From: DATGUA01 sp035301545
Lineage (GTDB): Bacteria > Bacillota > Clostridia > Tissierellales > Tissierellaceae
NCBI GenBank assembly: GCA_035301545.1
Contig: DATGUA010000059.1
Coordinates: 5,005-69,004 of the forward strand
Direction: 5' to 3'
Length of the DNA stretch: 64,000 nt
Made by a program: the position numbers and the translations under genes. Positions 1 to 8,328 of this stretch are shown here, piece after piece; position 1 is the stretch's first letter, and each line of letters opens with the position of its first letter. Below the pieces are notes generated by a model. The model was given only the letters and a program-made list of their open reading frames with translations. It was not told the DNA's origin and did no database searches.

Positions 1-527
1 ATTGTTTTAAAATTCCCTGAACATAATAAATTCAGCATAGTAGTTTCTATTACATCATTAAAATGATGACCTAATGCTAATTTATTGCATCCTAATTCTT
101 CTGCTTTTCCATATAGAGCCCCTCTCCTCATTCTAGCACACATATAACAAGGAGAATCTTTAGCTATCTTGTCTGCTATTTCAAATACATCTGTATCATA
201 TATATGTACTGGTATATCTAAATATTTACAAATTTCCTCTAGGGATTGTCTAGTCTCTTTTGTATATCCTGGATCCATAGCTATAAATTCTAATTCGAAA
301 TTTTGATTATTACGTCTACTTAATTCTTGAAACAGTTTTGCCATGAGTAAACTATCTTTTCCTCCTGATATTGCTACTGCTATTTTATCCCCATCCTCTA
401 TCAATTTATATTCTTCTTTAGCTTTTATAAATTTACTCCATATATGTTTTCGATATTTTTTGGTGATACTTCTTTCTATATATCTTAAAGATTTCTTATT
501 ATTAAATTGATTTATTACTTTATCCAC
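1..527 (-). CDS. TtcA-family tRNA 2-thiocytidine synthetase-like PP-loop ATPase (3' end outside window)
   Basis: This gene was read directly from the reverse strand; its C-terminus lies beyond position 1. It starts at a GTG (525-527) preceded by GGAAGTG at suitable spacing. The PP-loop SGGKDS is at about residues 54-59, the ATP-pyrophosphatase signature used to adenylate a tRNA base. A CxxC pair at about residues 127-130 (CYMC) and a following GHH segment match the TtcA group, which binds an Fe-S cluster and thiolates C32 of certain tRNAs. About 175 residues are visible. Related PP-loop enzymes of unknown substrate look similar, so the family call is firm but the exact reaction is inferred. 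Confidence 0.8.
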   Translation of the reverse strand, partial: MDKVINQFNNKKSLRYIERSITKKYRKHIWSKFIKAKEEYKLIEDGDKIAVAISGGKDSLLMAKLFQELSRRNNQNFELEFIAMDPGYTKETRQSLEEICKYLDIPVHIYDTDVFEIADKIAKDSPCYMCARMRRGALYGKAEELGCNKLALGHHFNDVIETTMLNLLCSGNFKT

Positions 528-702
528 TAATATCACTTCCATTTTCTATATTAAGATAATTTTATACTAACTAATACTTAAGATTATATCAAGTCTAATA
601 TTTGCATTTTTTAACCCTATATGATAATATGAAACGTTGTAGAAATCGATTTTGAATTTTTAAATGATATATGAATATTTATACTAAAGAGAGGTATGTT
701 AA

Positions 703-1797
703 ATGAAACTTGGAATTGTAGGTTTACCTAATGTAGGTAAAAGTACACTTTTTAATGCTATAACTCAAGCAGGTGCTGAAGCTGCTAATTATCCATTTGC
801 TACTATAGAACCAAATATAGGGGTAGTTACGGTACCTGATAATCGACTAGATAAATTAGCATCTATTTATCCATCTGAGCGTACAATCCCAACAGCTATA
901 GAATTTGCCGATATAGCTGGATTAGTGAAGGGAGCTAGTAATGGTGAAGGTTTAGGTAATAAATTTTTATCACATATAAGAGAAGTTGATGCTATAGTAC
1001 ATGTCGTAAGATGTTTTGAAGATTCAGATATTGTCCATGTAGATGGAGACATAAATCCTGTAAGAGATATTGAAATTATTAATCTAGAATTAATGCTTTC
1101 AGATATAGAATTACTTCAAAGAAGACTCGATAGAATAGAGAGAGAAGTCAAAGGAGATAAAAGTTTAAAACCTGAAGTTAATCTTATAAAAAAAATCCTA
1201 GGAGTATTAGAAGATGGTAAATCTGCAAGGACCTTAGATTTATCTGATGAAGAAAAAATTATTATTAAATCTTTTAATCTATTAAGTTCTAAACCTATTA
1301 TATATGTAGCAAATATTTCAGAAGAAAACCTATTAGAAGATAAAGATTCTAATCCTTATGTTCTACAAGTTAGGAAATTAGCTTCTGAAGAAGATGCTGA
1401 AGTTGTTACAATAAGTGCAGAAATAGAATCACAAATTGCACAATTAGAGGAAGATGAAAAAATAGAATTTCTTGAAAGTCTAGGTCTTAAAGAATCTGGA
1501 CTAGATAAATTAATTCAAGCTAGTTACACATTGCTAGGACTTATAAGCTACTTCACTGCCGGTCCTAAAGAATCAAGAGCTTGGACCATTCGAAAAGGTA
1601 CTCCAGCTCCTCAAGCAGCAGGTAAAATTCACTCTGATATGGAAAGAGGATTTATTAGAGCTGAAGTTGTGGCATTCGATGATTTAATAGACTCTGGTAA
1701 TATAGTAAAAGCTAGAGAAAAGGGACTTGTAAAAATTGAAGGTAAAGATTATATAATGAATGACGGAGATGTAGTATTATTTAGATTTAATGTATAA
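703..1797 (+). CDS. ychF: YchF/OLA1 family ribosome-associated ATPase
   Basis: The 364-residue protein has the usual YchF length. The P-loop GLPNVGKST is at residues 7-15, with NYPFATIEP and DIAGLV (G3) following. The G4 motif is NISE rather than NKxD; this NxxE form is the known reason YchF prefers ATP over GTP. The C-terminal TGS-type domain begins near residue 280 (FTAGPKESRAW). The ATG at 703 has GAGAGG upstream. The gene appears monocistronic, closed by a strong terminator at 1830-1866. Family role: a ribosome-binding ATPase linked to stress responses and translation quality. Confidence 0.96.
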   Translation: MKLGIVGLPNVGKSTLFNAITQAGAEAANYPFATIEPNIGVVTVPDNRLDKLASIYPSERTIPTAIEFADIAGLVKGASNGEGLGNKFLSHIREVDAIVHVVRCFEDSDIVHVDGDINPVRDIEIINLELMLSDIELLQRRLDRIEREVKGDKSLKPEVNLIKKILGVLEDGKSARTLDLSDEEKIIIKSFNLLSSKPIIYVANISEENLLEDKDSNPYVLQVRKLASEEDAEVVTISAEIESQIAQLEEDEKIEFLESLGLKESGLDKLIQASYTLLGLISYFTAGPKESRAWTIRKGTPAPQAAGKIHSDMERGFIRAEVVAFDDLIDSGNIVKAREKGLVKIEGKDYIMNDGDVVLFRFNV

Positions 1798-1829
1798 AAA
1801 TTTCTAAAATAATAAAACTATAATAAAGC

Positions 1830-1866
1830 AACTGGTTAGGGACCTTAAGCCCTAACCAGTTTTTTA
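1830..1866 (+). terminator. Intrinsic terminator after ychF
   Basis: A perfect 12-bp stem (AACTGGTTAGGG with CCCTAACCAGTT) closed by an 8-nt loop is followed by a run of T. It lies 33 nt after the ychF stop. Confidence 0.9.
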
Positions 1867-1909
1867 GTATAATTTGTTCAACAAGAATCTTGAATTTAAT
1901 TTTGATACC

Positions 1910-1938
1910 TTGACAACAATTAACAATTAGTTTACCAT
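1910..1938 (+). promoter_or_regulatory. Predicted sigma-A promoter of the marR-ABC operon
   Basis: TTGACA at 1910-1915 and TACCAT at 1933-1938 are separated by 17 bp. The -35 is perfect and the -10 is moderate. It is the only good promoter in front of the MarR gene at 1982. Confidence 0.6.
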
Positions 1939-1970
1939 TAAAGTATTGTTAGTTTAGCAGTAAAGTATTG
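1931..1970 (+). repeat. Near-perfect 18-bp direct repeat over the marR promoter, candidate operator
   Basis: The 18-mers at 1931-1948 and 1953-1970 match at 16 of 18 positions and are spaced 22 bp apart, about two helical turns. The first copy covers the -10 element and the second runs up to the SD of the MarR gene. A regulator bound here would block its own operon. Direct repeats are not the usual MarR palindrome, so the operator role is inference. Confidence 0.5.
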
Positions 1971-1981
1971 GAGGTGGTTTT

Positions 1982-2437
1982 ATGATAGAAACTGATGTGG
2001 CTTTACAATTAAAAGGAACACATCAAAAAATTATGCAAATGATGCAGCTTAAAATTGATGAATATGGTTTAACTTTTGGATTAATAAATTTAATGATTTT
2101 AATAGAGAAAAATCCTGATTCAAGTCAAAAAGAACTATCAAAGAAAATGAAATTTACCCAAGGTGCTATGAGTATCATGGTAAAGCGATTATTAAAAATT
2201 AATATGATAAAACAAATACCTTTAGAAGAAGATATGAGATTTAATAGATTAGTTCTTACTCAAAAGGGTAAATCTTTAATCGATGATTATCGTGAGCATA
2301 TCTTTCAAAGATATGAAGATATATTTAATGAGTTTAAAGAAAGTGAGTTAATTGAATTACATAATTATCTTTTAAGAATTAATACTAATTTAGATAATTT
2401 GAATGAGGAAAATAGTTTATCAAATTTTAAAAAATAG
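1982..2437 (+). CDS. MarR-family transcriptional regulator
   Basis: This 151-residue winged-helix protein has the MarR length and layout. An N-terminal helix precedes a recognition region around residues 50-75 (KELSKKMKFTQGAMSIMVKR), followed by a basic wing with EDMRFNRLVLTQKG. The ATG has GGAGGTGG upstream. Ten bases after its stop begins the first of two ABC exporter genes. That arrangement is typical of local repressors of drug or peptide exporters, so it probably represses this operon in response to an exported ligand. The ligand cannot be read from the sequence. Confidence 0.9.
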   Translation: MIETDVALQLKGTHQKIMQMMQLKIDEYGLTFGLINLMILIEKNPDSSQKELSKKMKFTQGAMSIMVKRLLKINMIKQIPLEEDMRFNRLVLTQKGKSLIDDYREHIFQRYEDIFNEFKESELIELHNYLLRINTNLDNLNEENSLSNFKK

Positions 2438-2447
2438 GAGGGATACT

Positions 2448-4172
2448 TTGAAAAAACTATTACCATATATGAAGAAATATAGAATATATGCTATTTTAAC
2501 TCCTATTCTTATGATCTTGGAAGTTTTAGGAGATATTATGTTGCCTTATCTCATGTCTCGTATAGTAGATGTGGGTATTGTAAACAGAGACACCCAATAT
2601 GTAGTAAAAATCGGACTTATTATGATTGGTGCTACAATACTTAGTATGATATTTGGTATTATTAGTGCTCATTTTGGTGCAAAAGCAGGTCATGGATTTG
2701 CTTCTGAGATTAGGAAAGAAACTTTTAAAAATATACAAGATTTCTCCTTCGCAAATCTTAATCAATTTACTGTGTCGTCTCTTGTCACACGACTTACAAC
2801 AGATATTAATATTATTGGTCGAGTAACTATGATGAGTTTACGTTTAGCTATTAGAGCTCCTTTTATGTTAATTTTTGCTCTTATTATGGCTATTAGAATT
2901 AATGCATCTTTAACTAAAATATTCTTAATATCTATACCATTTACTGTTATTATAATATCTATTGTTATAAAGAAAGCAAGACCTTTATTCTTAAAATTAC
3001 AAACTAAAATTGATGATGTAAATAGTGTTATTCAGGAAAATTTAACTGCTATAAGAGTTGTAAAATCATTTAATAGACAGGATTATGAAGAAAATAAGTT
3101 TAAAAAAAGAAATGATTCTTTAAAGGATACTGCTCTTGAAGCTTTATCACTTATTATATTCATTATGCCTGTGCTAAATCTTGTAATATTTTCAACTATT
3201 ATTGCAATATTATGGTTTGGTGGACAACAGATTATGATAGGATCTATGGCAGGTGGTGAATTAATTTCATTTATCACATATGTTACTCAAATTTTAATAA
3301 CACTTATGATGATGTCTATGTTCTTTATGCAGTTTATTCGTGGAATAACTTCTGCAGAAAGGATTGTAGAAGTTTGGGATACAAAATCACAAATTATTGA
3401 ATCCCAAAATCCTGTTACAGAATTAAATAATGGAACTATTAACTTTAAAGATGTTTGTTTTGCATACCCTGGAAGTAGTGAAAATGTCTTAAGAAATATT
3501 AATTTTCATGTGGAATCAGGAGAAGTATTAGGGATTATAGGATCTACAGGCTCTTCAAAATCCACCTTAGTCCAATTAATTCCTCGACTTTATGATGTAA
3601 CTGAAGGCTCTGTTACAGTTGGTGGTATAAATGTTAAAGATTATGATACTAAACTATTACGTGATGAAGTAGCATTTGTATTACAACAGAATACTTTATT
3701 TTCAGGTACAATTCGAAGTAATATGCAATGGGGAAATGAAAATGCAAGTGATAAAGAGATTATAAATGCACTTAAACATGCTCAAGCATGGGAATTTGTA
3801 TCTACCTATGATGACGGCTTAGACCATAAAGTAGAACAAGGTGGAAGTAACTTCTCAGGTGGTCAAAGACAAAGACTTACTATTGCTAGAGCCTTAATGA
3901 AAAATCCTAAAGTTATAATATTAGACGATTCTACATCTGCAGTAGATACTACTACAGATGCAAAGATACAACAAGCTTTTAAAGAAGAATTAGGAGATAT
4001 AACTACAATTATAATTGCACAGAGAATTTCATCAATTCAATATGCAGATAGAATTATGGTTATGCACAAAGGTGAAATTGAATCTTTTGGAAATCATGAA
4101 AGCTTATTAGAAAAATCTTCTATATATAAAGAAATCTATGAATCTCAAGAGAAAGGAGTTGTTGGAGAATAA
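2448..4172 (+). CDS. ABC exporter half-transporter, subunit with the degenerate ATP site
   Basis: The start is placed at TTG 2448, which follows AGGAGG directly after the MarR stop. An in-frame ATG at 2403 lies inside marR without an SD. The protein (574 aa) has six N-terminal membrane helices and a C-terminal nucleotide-binding domain. The Walker A is GSTGSSKST, with Ser in place of the last Gly. The signature FSGGQ is canonical, Walker B ends in LDD rather than LDE, and the switch histidine is Gln (AQR). This pattern matches the TM287/BmrC-type partner of heterodimeric exporters, in which one ATP site is catalytically weak. It pairs with the next gene, which overlaps its stop by one base. 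Substrate unknown, probably drug or peptide. Confidence 0.9.
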   Translation: MKKLLPYMKKYRIYAILTPILMILEVLGDIMLPYLMSRIVDVGIVNRDTQYVVKIGLIMIGATILSMIFGIISAHFGAKAGHGFASEIRKETFKNIQDFSFANLNQFTVSSLVTRLTTDINIIGRVTMMSLRLAIRAPFMLIFALIMAIRINASLTKIFLISIPFTVIIISIVIKKARPLFLKLQTKIDDVNSVIQENLTAIRVVKSFNRQDYEENKFKKRNDSLKDTALEALSLIIFIMPVLNLVIFSTIIAILWFGGQQIMIGSMAGGELISFITYVTQILITLMMMSMFFMQFIRGITSAERIVEVWDTKSQIIESQNPVTELNNGTINFKDVCFAYPGSSENVLRNINFHVESGEVLGIIGSTGSSKSTLVQLIPRLYDVTEGSVTVGGINVKDYDTKLLRDEVAFVLQQNTLFSGTIRSNMQWGNENASDKEIINALKHAQAWEFVSTYDDGLDHKVEQGGSNFSGGQRQRLTIARALMKNPKVIILDDSTSAVDTTTDAKIQQAFKEELGDITTIIIAQRISSIQYADRIMVMHKGEIESFGNHESLLEKSSIYKEIYESQEKGVVGE

Positions 4173-6001
4173 TGGAAAACAATAAATCTCACAAACAATT
4201 ACGTCCAGATAATCCGTTAGAAACTATAAAAAGACTTTTTAGTTACTTTAAATTTAATAGTACTCTTTTCTTTTCTGGAATATTTTTTATCATTTTAGGA
4301 TCTTTAGGACAAATATCTTTTAACTTTATGTTAAGTCCAGTTATTGACACATTAGTTGGAGATAGCGATATGGGTTTATTTATAAAATATCTTGTCATTA
4401 TGGGTGTAATAGTAATATTCCTTACTTTAGGTGAATATTTAGGTAATTTATTTATGGTTAGATTAGCACAAAGTACTGTTCACAAAATTCGTGAAGACAT
4501 GTTCTCTAATTTAGAACAATTACCTATCTCTTATTTTGATCAACATTCACATGGTGAGCTAATGTCAACCTTTACAAATGATATCGATATGCTTAATCAA
4601 GCTTTAGAGCAGAATGTATCTCAAATTATTAGAACAGTTATTACATTTGTTGGTACATTGTCTATGATGATATTTTTAAGCCCAATGCTTACTTTAGTTG
4701 TTGTAGCTATACTAATTGTAATGTATTTTACTATAAGATTTATTGGTAGCAGATCATCTAAAAATTTTCGTATTCAGCAATATACCTTAGCAGATATAAA
4801 TGGATATGTAGAAGAAATGATGTCTGGTCAAAATGTAGTTAAAGTATTTAATTATGAAAATAGAGCTATTGATGAATTTAATCAAAGTAATGAAGAACTT
4901 CGTAATGCTAGTACTATGGCAGCTACTTATGGTATTATGCTTATGCCTGTTATGGGTAGTTTATCATATGTTCTTTATGCATTAGTATCTATATTTGGAG
5001 CATTCTTAGTAATAGCTGGAAGTTTAAGTGTAGGTAATATTGCTTCTTTCTTACAATATACACGAACAATCTCCAGACCTATTACTCAGGTCTCTAATCA
5101 ACTTAATACCTTATTTGCTGCATTAGCTGGGGCAGAAAGGATATTTGGAATATTAGATGAAGAACCAGAAATAGATCAGGGTAATGTAAAAATTGAAATA
5201 GATTCTGAAACTAATAAGTCCTATTGGATAGTTCCAAAAGAAAATAATGAATATGAAAAAATTTCTGTTAAAGGATATATTGAATTTGATGATGTAGATT
5301 TTGGATATATTCCAGGGCAAAAAGTTCTAAAAAGTATTAATCTTTATGCTAAGCCTGGTCAAAAAATTGCTTTTGTAGGTTCTACAGGAGCAGGTAAGAC
5401 TACTATTACAAATTTAATAAATAGATTTTATGAAATTAATAATGGTAGTATACTTTATGATGGTATAGATATTAAAAATATTAAAAAACATGATTTAAGA
5501 AGTACTATGAGTATTGTTCTTCAAGATGTTAATTTATTTGAAGGTACTATTGCTGATAATATTAGATATGGTAGACTAGATGCTACTGATGAAGAGGTAA
5601 TTGAAGCTGCTAAATTAGCTAATGCTCATTACTTCATAACTCATTTAGCTAATGGTTATAATACTGTACTAACAACAGATGGAGAAAACCTATCTCAAGG
5701 TGAACGTCAGTTGCTATCTATTGCAAGAGCAGCAGTTGCTGATCCATATATATTAATTTTAGATGAGGCTACTTCTTCTGTAGATACTAGAACAGAAAGG
5801 CTTATCGAAGAAGGTATGAATAAATTAATGGAAGGTAGAACTACATTTGTAATTGCACATAGATTATCTACTGTTCGTAATTCTAATGCTATTATGGTAC
5901 TTGAACAAGGTGAAATACTTGAAAGAGGAAATCATAACGAACTATTAGAACAAAAGGGACGATACTATGCATTAAATACTGGTACAGTAAAACTAGAATA
6001 A
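4172..6001 (+). CDS. ABC exporter half-transporter, subunit with the catalytic ATP site
   Basis: This 609-residue protein has a six-helix membrane domain, then a nucleotide-binding domain with Walker A GSTGAGKTT, Walker B LILDEATSS (catalytic Glu present) and switch histidine (AHR). Its signature is LSQGE instead of LSGGQ. The two deviations complement those of the upstream subunit. Together they give one competent site (this Walker A and B plus the partner's LSGGQ) and one degenerate site, as in TM288/BmrD. About 40 residues inserted before the A-loop separate the two domains. Its ATG shares one base with the previous stop, implying translational coupling. Confidence 0.93.
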   Translation: MENNKSHKQLRPDNPLETIKRLFSYFKFNSTLFFSGIFFIILGSLGQISFNFMLSPVIDTLVGDSDMGLFIKYLVIMGVIVIFLTLGEYLGNLFMVRLAQSTVHKIREDMFSNLEQLPISYFDQHSHGELMSTFTNDIDMLNQALEQNVSQIIRTVITFVGTLSMMIFLSPMLTLVVVAILIVMYFTIRFIGSRSSKNFRIQQYTLADINGYVEEMMSGQNVVKVFNYENRAIDEFNQSNEELRNASTMAATYGIMLMPVMGSLSYVLYALVSIFGAFLVIAGSLSVGNIASFLQYTRTISRPITQVSNQLNTLFAALAGAERIFGILDEEPEIDQGNVKIEIDSETNKSYWIVPKENNEYEKISVKGYIEFDDVDFGYIPGQKVLKSINLYAKPGQKIAFVGSTGAGKTTITNLINRFYEINNGSILYDGIDIKNIKKHDLRSTMSIVLQDVNLFEGTIADNIRYGRLDATDEEVIEAAKLANAHYFITHLANGYNTVLTTDGENLSQGERQLLSIARAAVADPYILILDEATSSVDTRTERLIEEGMNKLMEGRTTFVIAHRLSTVRNSNAIMVLEQGEILERGNHNELLEQKGRYYALNTGTVKLE

Positions 6002-6005
6002 AGAT

Positions 6006-6034
6006 AAAAAGCTCTCAAATGAGAGCTTTTTTTA
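6006..6034. terminator. Bidirectional terminator between the ABC operon and tlpA
   Basis: The stem AAAAAGCTCTC / GAGAGCTTTTT has an AAAT loop, with A-runs on one side and T-runs on the other. It can therefore end transcription from both convergent genes. Confidence 0.9.
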
Positions 6035-6712
6035 TTAATTCTTTCTTATATCTTCTAATATTTCATTCATTTGTTCATAGGTTAACATTCCTGATATTTG
6101 GCCTCTAGATATTCCTTCTTTATTAACAAAATGAGTAGTAGGTAATCCCATAGCTAAATAATCCATAGCTAAATCTCCTTCCTCATCTAATAAGACTTCA
6201 AAATCATATCCTCCATCTTCTATATAATCTTTAACTATAGGCTGTTCCTCTGCTACATTTACTCCTAATACTACTAAATCATCATTCTCATCATTTAATT
6301 TCTGTAGATCTGGCATTTCTTCGTCACAGAATCCACACCAAGTAGCCCAAAAATTAATAAATATTATCTTATCTTCATAATCACTTAATGATACCTCATC
6401 TCCCTCTAAATTATTTAATGTAAAATCTGGTAATTTTTCACCTTCCTCAATACTTACTCTAGGTCCATCTGTATTATCCTCTTTTGACAAGTCTTCTATA
6501 TTCATATTGTCTTCATATTTTTTATCCTCTTCACTTTCCTTATTATCCTCAGTATTACTATCTTCTTTACTTATATCTTCTTGATCCTCAAATTTATTCT
6601 CTAGTACTAAAGGATCTTCCTTATTATCTTTATTTAAAGCATAATATGCTGCTCCCCCTAATGCTATTGATAGCACTAATATTATAATCAAATTCCTTAC
6701 ATTTTTGTTCAT
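6035..6712 (-). CDS. TlpA-like membrane-anchored thioredoxin-fold oxidoreductase
   Basis: The 225-residue protein has an N-terminal membrane anchor (residues 8-27) and then a low-complexity acidic linker rich in E, D, K and N up to about residue 85. A TlpA/ResA-type thioredoxin domain follows. The redox motif is WCGFC within FWATWCGFCDEEMP. Such proteins reduce extracytoplasmic disulfides using electrons passed across the membrane by CcdA. The ccdA gene lies 15 bp upstream on the same strand, so the pair forms a complete thiol-reducing route. Its substrates, such as cytochromes or spore or envelope proteins, are not shown here. Confidence 0.92.
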   Translation of the reverse strand: MNKNVRNLIIILVLSIALGGAAYYALNKDNKEDPLVLENKFEDQEDISKEDSNTEDNKESEEDKKYEDNMNIEDLSKEDNTDGPRVSIEEGEKLPDFTLNNLEGDEVSLSDYEDKIIFINFWATWCGFCDEEMPDLQKLNDENDDLVVLGVNVAEEQPIVKDYIEDGGYDFEVLLDEEGDLAMDYLAMGLPTTHFVNKEGISRGQISGMLTYEQMNEILEDIRKN

Positions 6713-6727
6713 AACTATTCTCCTTTT

Positions 6728-7441
6728 CTATATCAACCATCTACTAATATTTATCACTTTATCAAAAAATACTAATAAGCCAAATATAACCATGATTAAA
6801 CCACCTATTTTAGGTAAATAAATTAAAAATTTTTCTGTTCTATTCACTAAGTCTATAAATATATTTATGAAAAGTGCAGTTAATATAAAAGGAATTGCCA
6901 TTCCTATAGAATATATTAGTAAAAGTATAACTCCTTTAGATACAGTATCTGTACCTCCAGCATATACTAATATTGATGCTAATACTGGACCAAAACACGG
7001 CGTCCACCCAGCAGCAAATGCCATTCCCATTAAAGTAGAACTAAACCAATTAGTAACTTTCTTAGGTGTTGATACCTGCCTTGTTCTATTTAAGAATCCT
7101 ATATTAAATATTCCCATCATATTTAAACCAAAAAAAGTAATTAACAATCCACTAATTTTGGCAAAAATCTTTTTATTCCGTATAAAAACTTTCCCCATAA
7201 AACTAGCGGAAGTACCCATTATCACAAATATTATAGTAAATCCTATAATAAACCCTAAAGTTCTGGAAAGAGCAAGTAATCTTTTATCCTTTAAGTCTTC
7301 TTCCATAGTAACTCCTGTCAAATACATTATATAAGCAGGTATTAAAGGAATAATACATGGTGAAAAAAAGGATAGAAATCCAGCTGCTAAAGCGACTGTA
7401 TAAGATATATTTTCAGTTAACAGATAAATCTCCCCCTTCAA
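6728..7441 (-). CDS. ccdA: CcdA-family transmembrane thiol-disulfide transporter
   Basis: This protein of about 237 residues has six predicted membrane helices and the two hallmark cysteines, in FFSPCIIPLIP and GWTPCFGPVL. It is expected to carry reducing equivalents from cytoplasmic thioredoxin to the TlpA-like partner downstream. The start is uncertain. TTG at 7441 has no SD, but AAGGGGGAG lies just inside the reading frame, 6 nt before a CTG at 7421-7423 that may be the real, rare start. Either start leaves the first membrane helix intact. Confidence 0.9.
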   Translation of the reverse strand: MKGEIYLLTENISYTVALAAGFLSFFSPCIIPLIPAYIMYLTGVTMEEDLKDKRLLALSRTLGFIIGFTIIFVIMGTSASFMGKVFIRNKKIFAKISGLLITFFGLNMMGIFNIGFLNRTRQVSTPKKVTNWFSSTLMGMAFAAGWTPCFGPVLASILVYAGGTDTVSKGVILLLIYSIGMAIPFILTALFINIFIDLVNRTEKFLIYLPKIGGLIMVIFGLLVFFDKVINISRWLI

Positions 7442-7471
7442 TAATTATAAATTGTTATAATCTTATACATA

Positions 7472-7477
7472 CCCCCC
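7472..7477 (-). promoter_or_regulatory. G6 tract flanked by GGTAT/GTATG half-sites upstream of ccdA
   Basis: On the minus strand the segment reads GGTATAGGGGGGTATG, which stands out in an AT-rich spacer. It resembles repeated half-sites of CsoR/CstR-type operators (GGGTAT) but lacks the full inverted repeat. Function is not established. Confidence 0.2.
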
Positions 7478-7532
7478 TATACCATATTTAATACTTAATA
7501 TTATAGTATATTCATAGAAATTGCAAAAATAG

Positions 7533-7563
7533 AAAAAGCAGATCTTTTAAAAGATCTGCTTTA
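7533..7563 (-). terminator. Terminator downstream of tlp
   Basis: The palindrome AAAGCAGATCTTTT / AAAAGATCTGCTTT is followed on the minus strand by a T-rich run. It sits 27 bp past the tlp stop and isolates tlp from ccdA. Confidence 0.85.
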
Positions 7564-7589
7564 AACCCTATTGTTATTTACTTTTAAAT

Positions 7590-7823
7590 TTATTTATATC
7601 CTTGTTCTTTAGCTATAGCCTCGTCTTTTATTTCTTCTTTCATACCTTGTAACGATTCTTTTCTTCTTTTATTTTTTTCGATTAATTCTTTTCTTGTTTT
7701 TTCATCATCAGTTGCAGCTATCATATCTTCTGTTTCTCTATAATTTTTTATTGTATTATCAATATTGAACTGAATTCTATCTACATTATCTCTTCTATCA
7801 TCTGGATTAGCTTTCTTATTCAT
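7590..7823 (-). CDS. tlp: Small acid-soluble spore protein, Tlp family
   Basis: The 77-residue, highly charged, Cys-free protein matches the Tlp pattern. It has an N-terminal NPDDRRDNVDRIQ, a central helix, and a conserved KNKRRKESLQGMKEEIKDEA segment. The ATG has GGAGGAG upstream. Tlp is a minor spore-core protein made in the forespore under late forespore sigma factors. Its presence is the clearest sign in this window that the organism forms endospores. I could not identify a convincing sigma-G promoter in the AT-rich upstream region. Confidence 0.9.
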   Translation of the reverse strand: MNKKANPDDRRDNVDRIQFNIDNTIKNYRETEDMIAATDDEKTRKELIEKNKRRKESLQGMKEEIKDEAIAKEQGYK

Positions 7824-8328
7824 TTAATTCTCCTCCTTATATATTTCTAGTTCTCTTTTATCTTATCTCTAATTTAAAAAATTACACTAGAAAAATATAT
7901 TAATAAAGGATAATTTTAAATTTTTATTTATATTTAGTATTTTTATCTTATTAGTAAATTTACTCTTCCATATCAAAAGTAAACTTATGTTTTTTTCAAA
8001 AAGATCTAATATATACTAAACCCTTTCGTATCTATATATTATAAATTTTCCCTATCTATTATATTCAATCTTTCCACTCCATTCTCTCAGACCCAAAGTT
8101 CTAATCTGTAAAAGTTTTCCTAATCCTTTTTTTCATTTTAATCCTCTTATCTATACCTTTACATAGCACTATTTTATCAAATTTCTTAGTTTTTAATAAA
8201 ATATTAGCCTTTTCTGATAAAATATGTAAATCTATGATAAAATAGAATAGAAAGGTCAAGAATATTGATATAATATGTTGAATTGTGGGTAATAGTAGTT
8301 TGTTAGATAAAAAAGAAGGTGATATAAT
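7824..8328. other. 505-bp intergenic region between tlp and the sigma-70 gene
   Basis: Very AT-rich, with no supported gene on either strand. The only signal I can support is the extended -10 promoter at its right edge. Confidence 0.5.
8266..8274 (+). promoter_or_regulatory. Extended -10 promoter of the sigma-70 gene
   Basis: TGATATAAT (TGn plus a perfect TATAAT) lies 55 bp before the ATG. There is no good -35, as is usual for extended -10 promoters. Confidence 0.5.

Noticed and set aside
6867..7334. Plus-strand 155-codon frame inside ccdA
   Set aside because: Antisense shadow of a hydrophobic gene without an SD or homology.
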